Assembly: GCF_000002865.3 (NCBI RefSeq)
Contig: NW_001865052.1
Coordinates: 353,829-417,828, forward strand
Source: Monosiga brevicollis MX1
Lineage: Eukaryota; Opisthokonta; Choanoflagellata; Craspedida; Salpingoecidae
Reading direction: 5' to 3'
Length of the DNA: 64,000 nt
Both the position numbers and the translations under genes were made by a program. A model generated the notes under the pieces. The model did no database searches, was not told the origin of the DNA, and was given only the letters and a program-made list of their open reading frames with translations. Shown here piece by piece: positions 11,276-22,200 of the stretch (the first letter of the stretch is position 1; each line of letters starts with the position of its first letter).

Positions 11276-13042
11276 ATGGCGAACAGTACAGACGAGACGG
11301 CGACCACGACCCTGGCTCCGGCGCCCTGCTTCTTGTTTGACATTGAAGGTTGGACTCGGGAATTGGTTGGACATGGCTCACTTTGAAGCCATGCGGCTGT
11401 CCAGAAATTCAGCGCATGCTCAAAGCCCTGCTCGCCTTGCTCACATAGGCACCACCACATCCATCTCCTTTGTGCATGAGGTTGGTGCAGGGACAACAGG
11501 GACCAGGTCACGGCGCGTCTGCTCAATTTGGTTTCTTGTGCGCAACAGGTTTTGTTCCCATATGCTCGCAATCAGGTGGAAGCCTTTCTAGCTGCACACT
11601 GGGACACGGACGCCGTCAAGGCCGACGTTGACAAGCTTCGTGAACAAGTGAGCGGTGTGCTTTGCTGTTGTGTTTCGGAACCAGGGCATGCCGCATCTGA
11701 TTTTGATGTTCTGGCTCGAGTAGGCCCAGCAGGATATGCAAGATGGATTAGCAGGCGCTGTTGAGATTGGCCCAGACCATGACACGTACGGTGCAAATCG
11801 CCCCAACGGGCCAGGGGCCCGAGCTGCAGGATGGCCTCACTATGGCCTGGTGCAACGAGAGTGGGTTTTTAACAGAGCGCTCTGCTTTGTGCTCAGATCT
11901 GTTCGCCAGCAGGTTGTGGCAAACGTTCAGTGGCAGATGAAGCAGGACCGAAAGAGCACGGCGCTGAAGCAGCTTCAAGGTTGTGTGCCAGCCGACCAAT
12001 TTTGCTCAATTTGCTTGAAAAGATAATTCTGACCTGGCCCCTCGTACCCACTGCGCATCCCTTGCTGGAGCTAGGCCATATTTGGAAGGACGCATATACC
12101 AGCGGCAACGTGAAGGGACAGTACGTTAGGGGGGTTTTCCTGTGCTTGTATTTGGGGGCGGAGCAGGTGACAAGGGGAGAAAGTGCACCGTGGTGGAAAA
12201 CACCCCTACCTTTCTTCCATGAGCGTGTGACGGGGCATCTGTCTCTGGGAACAACGCCGTCTCAGTTCATGCAACGTGTGCCTCTAGCATATACGAAGAC
12301 GTGGTACCAGCTTTTCAGCGCCTGACCGAGGCAGGTGCCCAGGTTAGCGTTTGCGCCCCACAAACCTTGCTTTCGATGTGGCAATGCTCTGCCGTTGTGT
12401 TGTCCTCATTCAGACCTGAGGTTTGTCCCGTAGCTGTACATTTACAGTTCTGGCAGCATTGCAGCGCAAAAGCTGCTCTTTGGCCACTCTGAGGCCGGTG
12501 ACTTGCAACCGGTAATTGCCCGCACAACAGCGCAGAGGCGTCTCCTGTCATAGTGCGGACATGCACTCTGATTCGCCCCTGTGATATCTGAATGGCATAG
12601 TATTTGAGTGGCTACTTTGATACAACGACGGGACCCAAGCGAGACGCGGCCAGCTATTCGGACATTGCCGCGGCCATTGGTGTGACACCACAGAGTATCA
12701 TCTTTCTCTCGGACCGCATCGAAGGTAATCAACCTTTGTCTTTGCTGCTTCGGGAGTGATCATGCCATTTCTTGCTCAAGCGACTCCTGTATGCTCATTG
12801 GCTTGATCTCAGAGTGCCGTGCTGCGTCAGCAGCTGCTATGCGCACTGCCCTTGTGGTGCGGCCCGGCAATGCCCCACTTTCCGAGGCTGAGCGCACGGA
12901 ATTTCCGATTCTGCACGACTTTACTGGTCTGCGTGGTGCCAAGTTCACCCAAGCCCAGGCCGGCGACACAGAAGCCAAACGATCAGCCTCGGGCGATGGC
13001 GCTTTGGCTGCTAAAAAGGCACCCCCAACTCACGACTTTTGA
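11276..13042 (+). CDS. ENOPH1: Enolase-phosphatase E1 (acireductone synthase)
   Basis: ENOPH1 is a HAD-superfamily enzyme of the methionine salvage pathway that turns 2,3-diketo-5-methylthiopentyl-1-phosphate into the acireductone in the cytosol. Exon 1 (11276-11348) ends in FLFDIEG and joins in phase to [10 protein letters not shown] (11449-11480), giving the family HAD motif I DIEGTTT with its nucleophilic Asp. Next come [18 protein letters not shown] (from 11549), [16 protein letters not shown] (near 12070-12120), [18 protein letters not shown] (near 12287) and [17 protein letters not shown] (motif II, near 12440). [13 protein letters not shown] and IIFLSDRIE (motif III, near 12610-12725) are followed by [16 protein letters not shown]. 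The TGA is at 13040-13042. The tail after HDFTGL is about 35 residues longer than I expect for the family. It appears to be a complete gene of about nine exons. Confidence 0.92.
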
Positions 13043-13526
13043 AGCACCCGCTTTCCACCAATGTAGTAAATTGAAAAAACTATCCAGCCTCAGTGAATTG
13101 GGTGCAAATCAAGGGCCAATCAAGCAAAAGAATTAAAAATACCAATGAATAAAATGTGCTAAAAAATTAAGGATAAACTCTTCACCTCCGCAAGACAGAT
13201 GTGCTCGCCACACGGCGGGCAACGCCTTCGTCAGATATGGGCAACCTTGCTTATTCTTTACCATGGAAGCTTCCTGCAAATAGGACTTTAAAGCCCGCAA
13301 TTTGACATGATATTCATGGGGATGGACAATAAAGTATTCATCACATCTAAAAGTGTACTCAGGCGCGTATGTATTCTTATCATTATCCTGTGGGGTTGTG
13401 GCTGCCAACAGCTCGCTCGACTTGAAAAAATAAAAATGTATTGTGTTGCTGATCTTTCATTGGAAAAAAAGACATCAGAAGCACACGCTCCGGGAGGCGC
13501 AATGCCAGCTCGATTCAGGCTCTTCT
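13043..13526. other. AT-rich intergenic region with an ATG-less open frame
   Basis: This lies between convergent genes and is clearly more AT-rich than its flanks. A minus-strand frame at 13133-13408 is open for 91 codons with protein-like composition, but its first codon is TTG and the first ATG comes late. An AATAAA-type signal near 13148 could serve ENOPH1. Confidence 0.4.
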
Positions 13527-15361
13527 TTACGCAGTTGTGGGCCAGACCTCTTCGCTCGGGGGGTTTTCATACCCGGGCTGCGTCCAGTCGGGCAGCTGAG
13601 CGGGGTTACATTCAACATTTGGGAAGGGAAACTCGGCTCGCAGCATCGGGGCCACCTGCGTCAGAGTAGGGAAGAGGGTGGCAGCAAAGGCATGGATGCG
13701 CTCCGGGTTCCAGCCGCGGACCATATCGGGTTCGCGGAGCACGGCCTTGAACGGCATCTCAAGAGTGACGGCCAGGCAGTCGTAGCGCTGCGCCACCGCA
13801 TCACCACAGATGGCCAGGTTAGCCTTGCCAGGCTCATCATTGCCATAGCCATGCTTGGTTTGAAAGTGCGGGCTCGCCTTGAGCTGCGCTGCTGTGAACT
13901 GGTGGTAGAGCACTGCCAGGCGCGGCGACCAGCGTGGCACACCCTGAGTGCCAGCGAAAAAGATATGAGGCAGTTCCTCATCACCGTGAACGTCCATAAA
14001 GAGATCACAGCCAACACGCTCCAGCTTTTGGCAGAGACCGTAAACTTCAGGCGAGCGCTCGAGTGTAGGCGCAGCATAGTCGCCCGTGGCGCCCCACTCG
14101 CGGTTCAGGTTGGCGCCCACAGCGTTGGTGCGTAGATGGCCCAGGAAGCTGCCGTCGGGATTCATGTTGGGTACCAAGTTGAGGGTCACTTGCTGAAGCA
14201 GAGCAGCAATGTCACCTGCCGGGTCTGCTGCCAACAGCTCCTTCAAAAGGCCTGCACAACAACAGTTTCGGCAAGGCAAAGCCGTGCGGTAAGTGGGAAA
14301 ATCATTGCGAGGCATGGGTTTGAGTGACCGTGGCACGCGGGCCAGGCAGCAGGATCACAGCCGATGAGCCGGGCGCGCACCTTGCATGTACCACTCAGCC
14401 ATTGATTCGCCCGGGTGCTGGCGGGCGATGATCCAGACTTGGAGAGGCCCAGTGCCAAAGCGGAAAAGGTCAATGTCGCGCCCCTGAACGGACTGAGCCA
14501 CCACTTCGTGCTGTGCCTGAAAGGCCGGCACCTTGCCAAGTCCCTGCACCACCTCAGCCACCAGCTGGCGGTGCTGCTCGTAGGCATAAGGGGTAAAGTA
14601 TGCAAAGTAAACGCGGTTGGCGGTCAATGCTTCCACGTTGAATGTCACCGTCAGGCGTTCTGCGTCGTACTGGGTTGGGGCGCTATGGGTCGGTTTCAAG
14701 AGGAAACGACAGCATAATATCAACAAAAAAGCAAGAGGACAGGGCGATAGGGCCAACAGGCATGGGGCTTACCGCAGCCAATTCACTTGATCAATGCTGT
14801 AGGTGGCCCAGTAGCCCGTCCATGCATCAGGGTAGCTCGTCTCCCCAACGTGCAACTCCACCTGACAGGCCCGACCCAAGACGTTGCTCAGCTGAAAGTA
14901 GAACCTGAGGGCGGACCACGGCCACAGCCCGCAGCGTTAGTACTTGAGTCGGGATTTGTTGTCTCCTTTTGCTTTGCTCGAGTCAGGGTTTGATGTCTCC
15001 TTGTGCTCTGTACGAAGAAAGTCTGCACGGTGGGGCTCGAGCCTTGCTGTGCCTACCATTGTTTGTGATGACGCTTGTCGGTGCCTTCCGTAAACGGTTC
15101 CTTAGCAATCGAGACGCGAGCAACGACGGGACCAGATTCAGGCACCTCGCCACCCATCAACACTCCGTTCCCAGAGTCGAACACGCTGCTAAAGTACACG
15201 TTGGCAGCAGGGTCCAACAGACCAGCCCGCGCTTGCATTTCACCGGTGGTCGCCATGCTACGGTTCAGACGCGATAGACGGGACAGTTCGCATTGACAGG
15301 TTCCGCGCGTCAGTACTGCCCAGCCGCTCCCACGCAAGACAGCTCCAAAGCGAGGCAGCAT
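13527..15361 (-). CDS. M14 zinc carboxypeptidase, bacterial-type cytosolic carboxypeptidase (CCP) family
   Basis: Four exons (15361-15057, 14904-14773, 14682-14381, 14251-13527) join in phase to 487 residues. The N-terminal domain has VYFSSVFDSGNG and, across the first splice, QWFYFQLSNV; then WLRAPTQYD and RVYFAYFTPYAYEQH. The catalytic domain has the zinc ligands in RQHPGESMAEW, the third ligand in MDVHGDEELPH, and the catalytic Glu in TLEMPFK. NPDGSFLGHLRTNA and NLNREW line the substrate pocket. This whole set is typical of the M14 CCP family, and the detailed wording resembles the single-copy proteobacterial form. Eukaryotic relatives trim glutamates from tubulin; the substrate here is unknown. 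The first 35 residues up to a second Met (15256) are basic and lack acidic residues apart from one Glu, so a mitochondrial leader is possible. A TACTAAC branch-point-like site lies at about 14938-14944, before exon 2. Confidence 0.85.
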
Positions 15362-16290
15362 CTGTCGCTGTCGTCGTCGGCAGCGACAGTTACCTGACTC
15401 GTGAAAGCGAAAAAAAGCGAAAAAAAGAGAAAAAAAAAGAGAAAAAAGAGAAAGAAAGAGCGAACTCTTGTAAGAGATACTGCGATAAAGATCACACTTT
15501 GAATGTTAAAAAGTATGACAATCATCACACTAATAACCTCGTGAACTTCTTTGGATGTTGGTCCATGTGTTGGGTCTCTGATCTGGGTGTATCGAGACTT
15601 GTTCTCTGTGGATCTTGCGATCCATCTCTTCGTGTCTCTGAAACCGTTTGCTTTCACCTCTTAGGTCGCTGGATCCTTTACCAATTTGGCTTGTGTCTCT
15701 GAATACGTTCGTCTCCATCTCACCATCTCTCTTCTTGTGTCCGTCGAGTCGCTCATCTCTTGATTTGCTCTGGCTGTTTCGGTGAGTGTGTGTGTGCTGC
15801 TGATGTTGGAGGAGGTCGTGTCGGCGGCGGAGCAGAGGGCAGAGTAGGCCCTGATCGCGGGGCGCTGGCCCCGTGTGGCGAGCAGAGGGGTGGTTGTCTG
15901 TATCCTGTAGGCTGAATATGGGCCCGGGCCCTGGGATGCAGGGATTGGCATGGCATTTTTAAGCGTGTCGAGTCATGAATGAGTACATGCTGTTTTCGTG
16001 GCTGGCTCACATGCATGCATTTTGCTCGGCAGAGGGGCCAGTGGTCATTGCCTCTTCTTTCTCGCCGCGACCAAAGCATAACGGCGTGGCTCTGTGGAGG
16101 AAAGGTAGTCCTGGGTCAATAGCAACACAGACATACGCCGGGGACATGCCAAAGCTACGATCGGCATCCACGTGCCCCTGAGCGCCTGCGATTCAAATGT
16201 ACGTCAACTCGAGTGGTACAGCCAAGGTCCCTTGCGAAAAAACCTTGCTAAGCTGGCTTTTTTTTGGCGGTGGCAGAGGTCAACAGTGCC
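15362..16290. promoter_or_regulatory. Divergent intergenic region, purine tract next to the carboxypeptidase start
   Basis: No gene is supported. A purine run (GAAAAAAAGCG type) at about 15404-15460 is a pyrimidine tract in the sense of the minus-strand carboxypeptidase. A CT-rich stretch lies at about 15590-15760 in the sense of the plus-strand GNPTAB. Open frames here have repeats or no ATG. Confidence 0.4.
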
Positions 16291-19200
16291 ATGCGCCCCC
16301 ACGAGCGCAGCTTTATGACTGTGTTCAAGCGTCGCCTTCTCAGCATCTTACTGTCCAAAGTACGCTGCGTGGCTGCGAAGGCCCCTTGTTCTCTGATTTT
16401 CTGCCGACTGCGCACGCGCCATTGGCTCACCACGCCCTGATTTGACGCCCTGTGTGCGATGCGCATAGTATGGGACTGTTTGCTTGCTGTCGACCCTTTT
16501 CCTCGTCATCATTCTTGGCATCCATATTGGTGAATGCTTTGCAGCATCAGCGCCTATCCTTCTGGGCTGCGGGGCGCCTCACATCCCCTCCTCGTGCTGT
16601 TTCACATTGCACACTTAGGCGAGCAAACCTGGCAGTGGGGGCAAGATCAGTACAATGAGCAGTATGTTTGATTGGCCACTTGACCCCCCAATATGCTGGG
16701 TTCATTCTGCAATAGCCGGCGCAGTCGTTGTTTCCTGAATGTATTTATTGTGCCTTTTGCTCTAGATTTGGTTACTTTTCCGACAACATTGCCGGTCGGT
16801 CCTTTCAGGAGCGCATGTCCCTGCCTCTCCCCATCGACGTTGTCTACACCTGGGTCAATGGTTCTGACCCCAAGGTTAGCTTGACTCATTCGGGCGTGCC
16901 AGTCCAGCTGCATAGCCAACTGCCTTGTGCGTCTCTCTTCGTGCCTCAGAGGCCTCATTTCGTCATACACGCATCGAATGTTGCAGCTTGTCAACGATCT
17001 AAATGCTCTCAAGTTGCGACTCGAGCAAGGTTTGTGGTGAAGCACGCTTTGTACATTTAGCAAGCAGCCAACATCTGCCCATCGCTCACCCCGACCTCTG
17101 CTTCACCGTGCAGAGCGCAATGCCACGCTGGAAGCAGAGCGGTTACGTCGCGAGGCTGAAGAAGCTGCCCGCCGTGCAAATACGACGACTCCTCTTCCCA
17201 CTACGACCACCACCACTGCTCCTACCACAACACACTCCACAAGTATGCAGCTCGTGTCAGGGTTGGCTGCCTGCCTTTCAGTGCTTCATCAAACTGCTCG
17301 GTCGAGCTCACACGCCTCATCCATCATTCAAACCTAGCACCCGCCAACACAACCACTGGCCCTCCCACCACTACTGTGGTATGTTCTGTTGATGGGGCAC
17401 CTTCTGCCGGACTCGATTGGCCATGGGCCTAGGTCGACGCTCATATTTTGCCCACCTCACTTGACATCGTTAATGGCAATGCGATGGTTCCATTTGTTCA
17501 CTTCTAGCCACCCATCAATATCACAACCTATCGGATGCTGGATCCACACAGTCTCGTTTTGAGCGGTCTGCATCGGACCCAGATTCGCATTGCCTATCGT
17601 GAGGCGGCCGTGCGCGATGCCATTTTCCAGACCTGTGGCAACTTTTCCAGTCTTCAGCTAGACTACCTGGAGGTGCGTGATTCCATTTTCACAGTCTGCC
17701 TTCCTTCTCATCGCCCCGCCCGTCCGCTCTTACCCATCTCCTTGTTGAAACTTAGGTGGCGGGCATTGTGACCTTTTCCGAAGCCCACCAAGCACATGCG
17801 TGCATGCTCAAACGTGTATTTGTGCCTCATCCGGTCCAGTCCACCCCAGTTCCCAACGCCTCCACAGTTCCAGCAACACAAGCGTCTGATACATCGACAC
17901 ACTCGCACACTCACCGTCGGGGCCTGGTCACTCGCGACCACGAGGATCACAAGGATGGGCGAGCGGGCATATACCTAAGCTTCTCCAAAGCCTTCTTTGT
18001 TGGTGATGCCACCCTAGACGGCATTGTGGAGGCCCCGCCCGAGTTTGGTATTGTGCCAACAGCCGAAGACATCTGGTCCCAACGCATGCGGCAAGAGCAG
18101 GCGTCTACCGTGCCGCCGGCCATGGATGCTCCAGTCGCGCCAGACCAGCCCGAAGGTGATAGCAAGGGCACCGATGCGGCCCTTCAAAATGGTACAACGT
18201 TTCCACCACCCTCCACCACCCTGAGCCCCGAGGCACTGGCTCACGAGTATTCTCTTAGCGTGGCCTTTACGCCTTACACCAGTGCCATGCTTGGCCATAT
18301 TCCCGCCGGTTTGGGCAAACAGCAGCTCTTGCTGTTACTGGAAGAGCAGTTTGGCGAAGTGGTAGACCTAACCGTACCAGGCCACGTTGAGGATGCCAGT
18401 CGTGTGGCTTTGGTTACCTTTGCCAAGCGTTGGTCCCTCATTGATGCACTGGACGCCAATACCCTGCATATTCACCGTACTGAGTTGGACGAATGGGAAG
18501 GTGGCCGAGTGATGCAGCGCACATGGAGCGAGGTTCGCAATGAGGTGCGCCTTCGCGAGCAACGCGAGCTCATTGCTGCGCGAGAGGCGTACGAAGCCCA
18601 GTGGGCTGAGTATGTGCACAATCACACGATTCAGTACATTTCAAACTCCAGTGTCAACGGGACCGTGAAAGAGACTGCTCCCAATGCCACGGTGGCTCCT
18701 TCAGATGCTACGGCACAGCACAATCCGGTGGATATATTGGGCAACTTCACCCCGCCTCCGACGCTTTCACCTCTGGACTGGGAGCTGCTCGAAAACGAAA
18801 CGCTGGCGGCTGCCTCTTTCAATGCAAGCTTGAACCATGACATTGCCATTCTTCCCCTGGTGCGGATTGGCTGGGTCCCCGAGCTACCCCTGAGCGAGTT
18901 TGAGGACATTTTGACCGGCAAAGGGAGCAAGCATCAACAGGGAGCCAAGAAACTTGAGGACGTGGACGAGGCCACCTCGGCGAGCCGCTTCCAGGACAAC
19001 CAGGAACTGCGCTACTCTCTGCGCTCCATTGAGCAACACGCCCCCTGGGTGCGGCGTATTTACATTGTGACCAACGGGCAGATCCCATCGTGGCTCAATC
19101 TGGCAAACCCACGCCTTCAGGTCGTACCACACGCCGACATTTTCGTCAACAAGTCGTGGCTTCCAACGTTTTCCTCGCCCTCCATCGAGACACACTTGCA

Positions 19201-22200
19201 TCGCATTCCGGGCCTGTCCAAAAAGTTTATCTACTTTAATGATGATGTGTTTTTCGGTCTGGATGTCTGGCCCGATGACTTTTTCACTCATTCGCGGGGC
19301 CAGAAGGTGGTCCTGGCTTGGCCCGTACCCAACTGTGCCGACGCCTGCCCATCCAACTGGCTTGGCGACAAGTTTTGCGACATGGCTTGCAATACAAGTG
19401 ATTGCGGCTACGACGCGGGAGACTGCTTGGGCGCCAACGCGCAGATGCGTGGTGGCTATAACAGTTGGAATAGCAACAACAACAACGGTGCTTCCAGCAA
19501 TGCCGCTCGCTTAGCCACCTGTGCCACCGGCTGCAACGATAACTGGCTTGGAGATCGCTACTGCGATCGTGCTTGCAATGTTCCCGAATGTGGTTTTGAC
19601 GGCGGCGACTGTGGCATACCCAAGGTGCGGGCTCAATTACCTGCCCTTTTTTGGAACCTCTCTGCTCTCGAAATGCCTTTTACTACCACCACCACTGCGG
19701 CGCCGACCACGACCTGGAATCCCAACAGCACCGGGTTTGGGCTGGACGATGACGCCTACTACGATGACCCGTACGAGGAGCCCGATGCTCAACTCGATGG
19801 TGATCTTTTGGATGAGCTAGCATACGCTGATCTCGGGAATGTGACGCGGATCGGTCCCGTTCTTAACGCATCAGCCAACGGTACTGCTGGCGAGCACGAT
19901 GCTCGCTGGATGCCCGTCTTGGATCAAAGTGTGCTGGAGGTGGGCAATGCAAGGCCTCGTGCCGTATACGTGGAGCTGGGTGACCTGTTTCACAACGGAA
20001 CGCTGACCGATGGCGACTACGACGACAACGATGCCATTGCAGGCATGGTGATCAACAAGGTGGACATGGTTTTGATCATTGTCATTCGCGAAAATGCCAA
20101 CAAAACTTTGGTGGGCGTGACCATTTCTGGCGAATACTTTGATGAGATGCTGAACGAAACGATCAAGGTCCGTCTTTCCCCTCCATTCACTGCCAGGTCA
20201 ATGAAAGTGATTGAGGTCTTGTTTGGCGTGCCCGCTCTAACCCCCAGTTTTGCGGACAATGCTATTTTAGGTGACACATCGGGCAGCCATCCGCGTGTGC
20301 ACCAATCCAATTCCGGTGGTGACGACTGAAGCGGCTCTGCGAAATGTTTTTGATCAGGTAGCCGTGCAATGGCTCGACGTATGCGCCTGTTGCTTGCGCC
20401 TGCAAGTTAGAGGCTTTGGGCAAAGCTCACGACGCGGTTCTTGTTTTGTTTTAGTTGCTCGAGCCGGCCGCCAATCAAACTCTGTTGGAGGGTGATTATG
20501 ACTTGTATCCCATCAACGCGTCTGCACTCGCGGCCAATGCCATGCGGTTTGTTGTCGTGCTGCGCTGCTGGTGGCGTTTAAACTTGTGGCTGACCACGCG
20601 CACGCCTTTGGATTGTCTTTTGATGGGAACAGCTTGACACACGATACAATCAACCACTGGGAACTCGACAACGCAACAGCGACATTGCCACCCACACCAC
20701 GCCCCAAGAGTGAGAATCATACAATTCCCAAGTTGCCATCAGGCTGGCGGTATGTGCTTTTATGTATCGAGCAGCTAGACGCGTGCGTCTTGATTTTTGA
20801 TTCAATGTTTTTCTTTCCTTTTCCTTTCTTTTTAGCCTGCCAGCGGAGGCACGTCTACAAGCAGAGGCCCTGCGCAACGAGTTTGAGCTTGGTGATTTGA
20901 CGGCCAAGGTACGATGACAGGCGGGGCCGGCCAGTTTTTCCACGTCACTCTTGCTCACATAGTTTATGTTCTTGTCATACAGGGATATGCAAAGTACATG
21001 TATATGTTGCTTGAGCCATTTGCAAATGGCAGCCGTCCTTTGGAACCAGCACCCGTGACCACGCCCAGCCCCGTCAATGGCAGCGTCGTCAATGGCAGCT
21101 TCATCAACGCAACCAATTCAAGTGCAGCAGCGGCGGCCCAGCAGCTCAATGCCTTGCTCCATGCCCTCACGACTGCGGCACCCAATGGCTCAACAACAGA
21201 AGCTTTGCCACTTAAAAGCGCACAGGTCAACGCCCCCAATTTACCGAGTGCAAATAGCGCAGCAAGGGCACCCAGCGCTCCGAGTGCACCAAGTGCACCC
21301 AGTGCCCCAAGGGCCCCAAGTGCCCCAAGTGCCCCAAGTGCCCCAAGTGCACCTAATGCACCCAGCGCTCCGAGTGCTCCAAGTGCACCTAGTGCTCCAA
21401 GCGCTCCAAGTGCTCCAAGTGCTCCGGCTCGGCGGCGTTTGTTGGGTCAGGTTGAGCGGCTTGCTCCACCTCTACTTGAGTTCGTGGCTCGCTTGCAGCT
21501 CATGGACCAGCAGCCAGCCGAGGCAGATGCCCAGACAGATAACAATCAGTATGAGGGCGCGCCGGGCTTGGGTGCTTGGACCCAGATCAATGGCGCTCGT
21601 GTGCCCCTCGAGCAGCTACAGCTGGCAGAAGACATCCGTCGGGCCAAGGACAAGGAGGTTTGTCCAGGCACATTTCTTCCTTACCTTTCTTCCTGACCTG
21701 TGTCCTTGATCTGGTTCTCACTTGTTTTTTTTTCTGCACCACTCATGAATGGACCACCAGTTGAGCTTGGAGCAGGACATGAATGCCAGCATCGCTGCTT
21801 GGGAAGAGCAGACGGGCTTGTCGTGGGCAGAGCTCCGAGCGGATCCGGTTGCCCTGGCCGATTACAAGGCTCGAAGCTCAGCACCAGGTATGCGTGTGTC
21901 CTCTTCTGTTTCAATTGTTGCCTATGTAGTGCCAATGGTGTTCCTTATCTGACATGTGCTCGACGCAGCCGGCTTTGCATGGGAGCGCCAAGGATATTTT
22001 GCCGATGTGATGGATGTAGTTGAGACCCAGCATGAAGAAACCGATGGCAGCCTGGCACATGGCATGCTGCGTGGGCTGAAAGGTATGTTATGTTTGCATT
22101 GTAGAGTCACACCTTGTGGCCTCGTTCTGCCATGCGCCTGACTTTTCTTTGGTGCAAACGCAGATACGTTTGGAGACTCTCTCAAGTTTGTGAATCGCCT

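Noticed and set aside
13443-14135. 230-codon plus-strand frame
   Set aside because: Antisense shadow of the carboxypeptidase's last exon.
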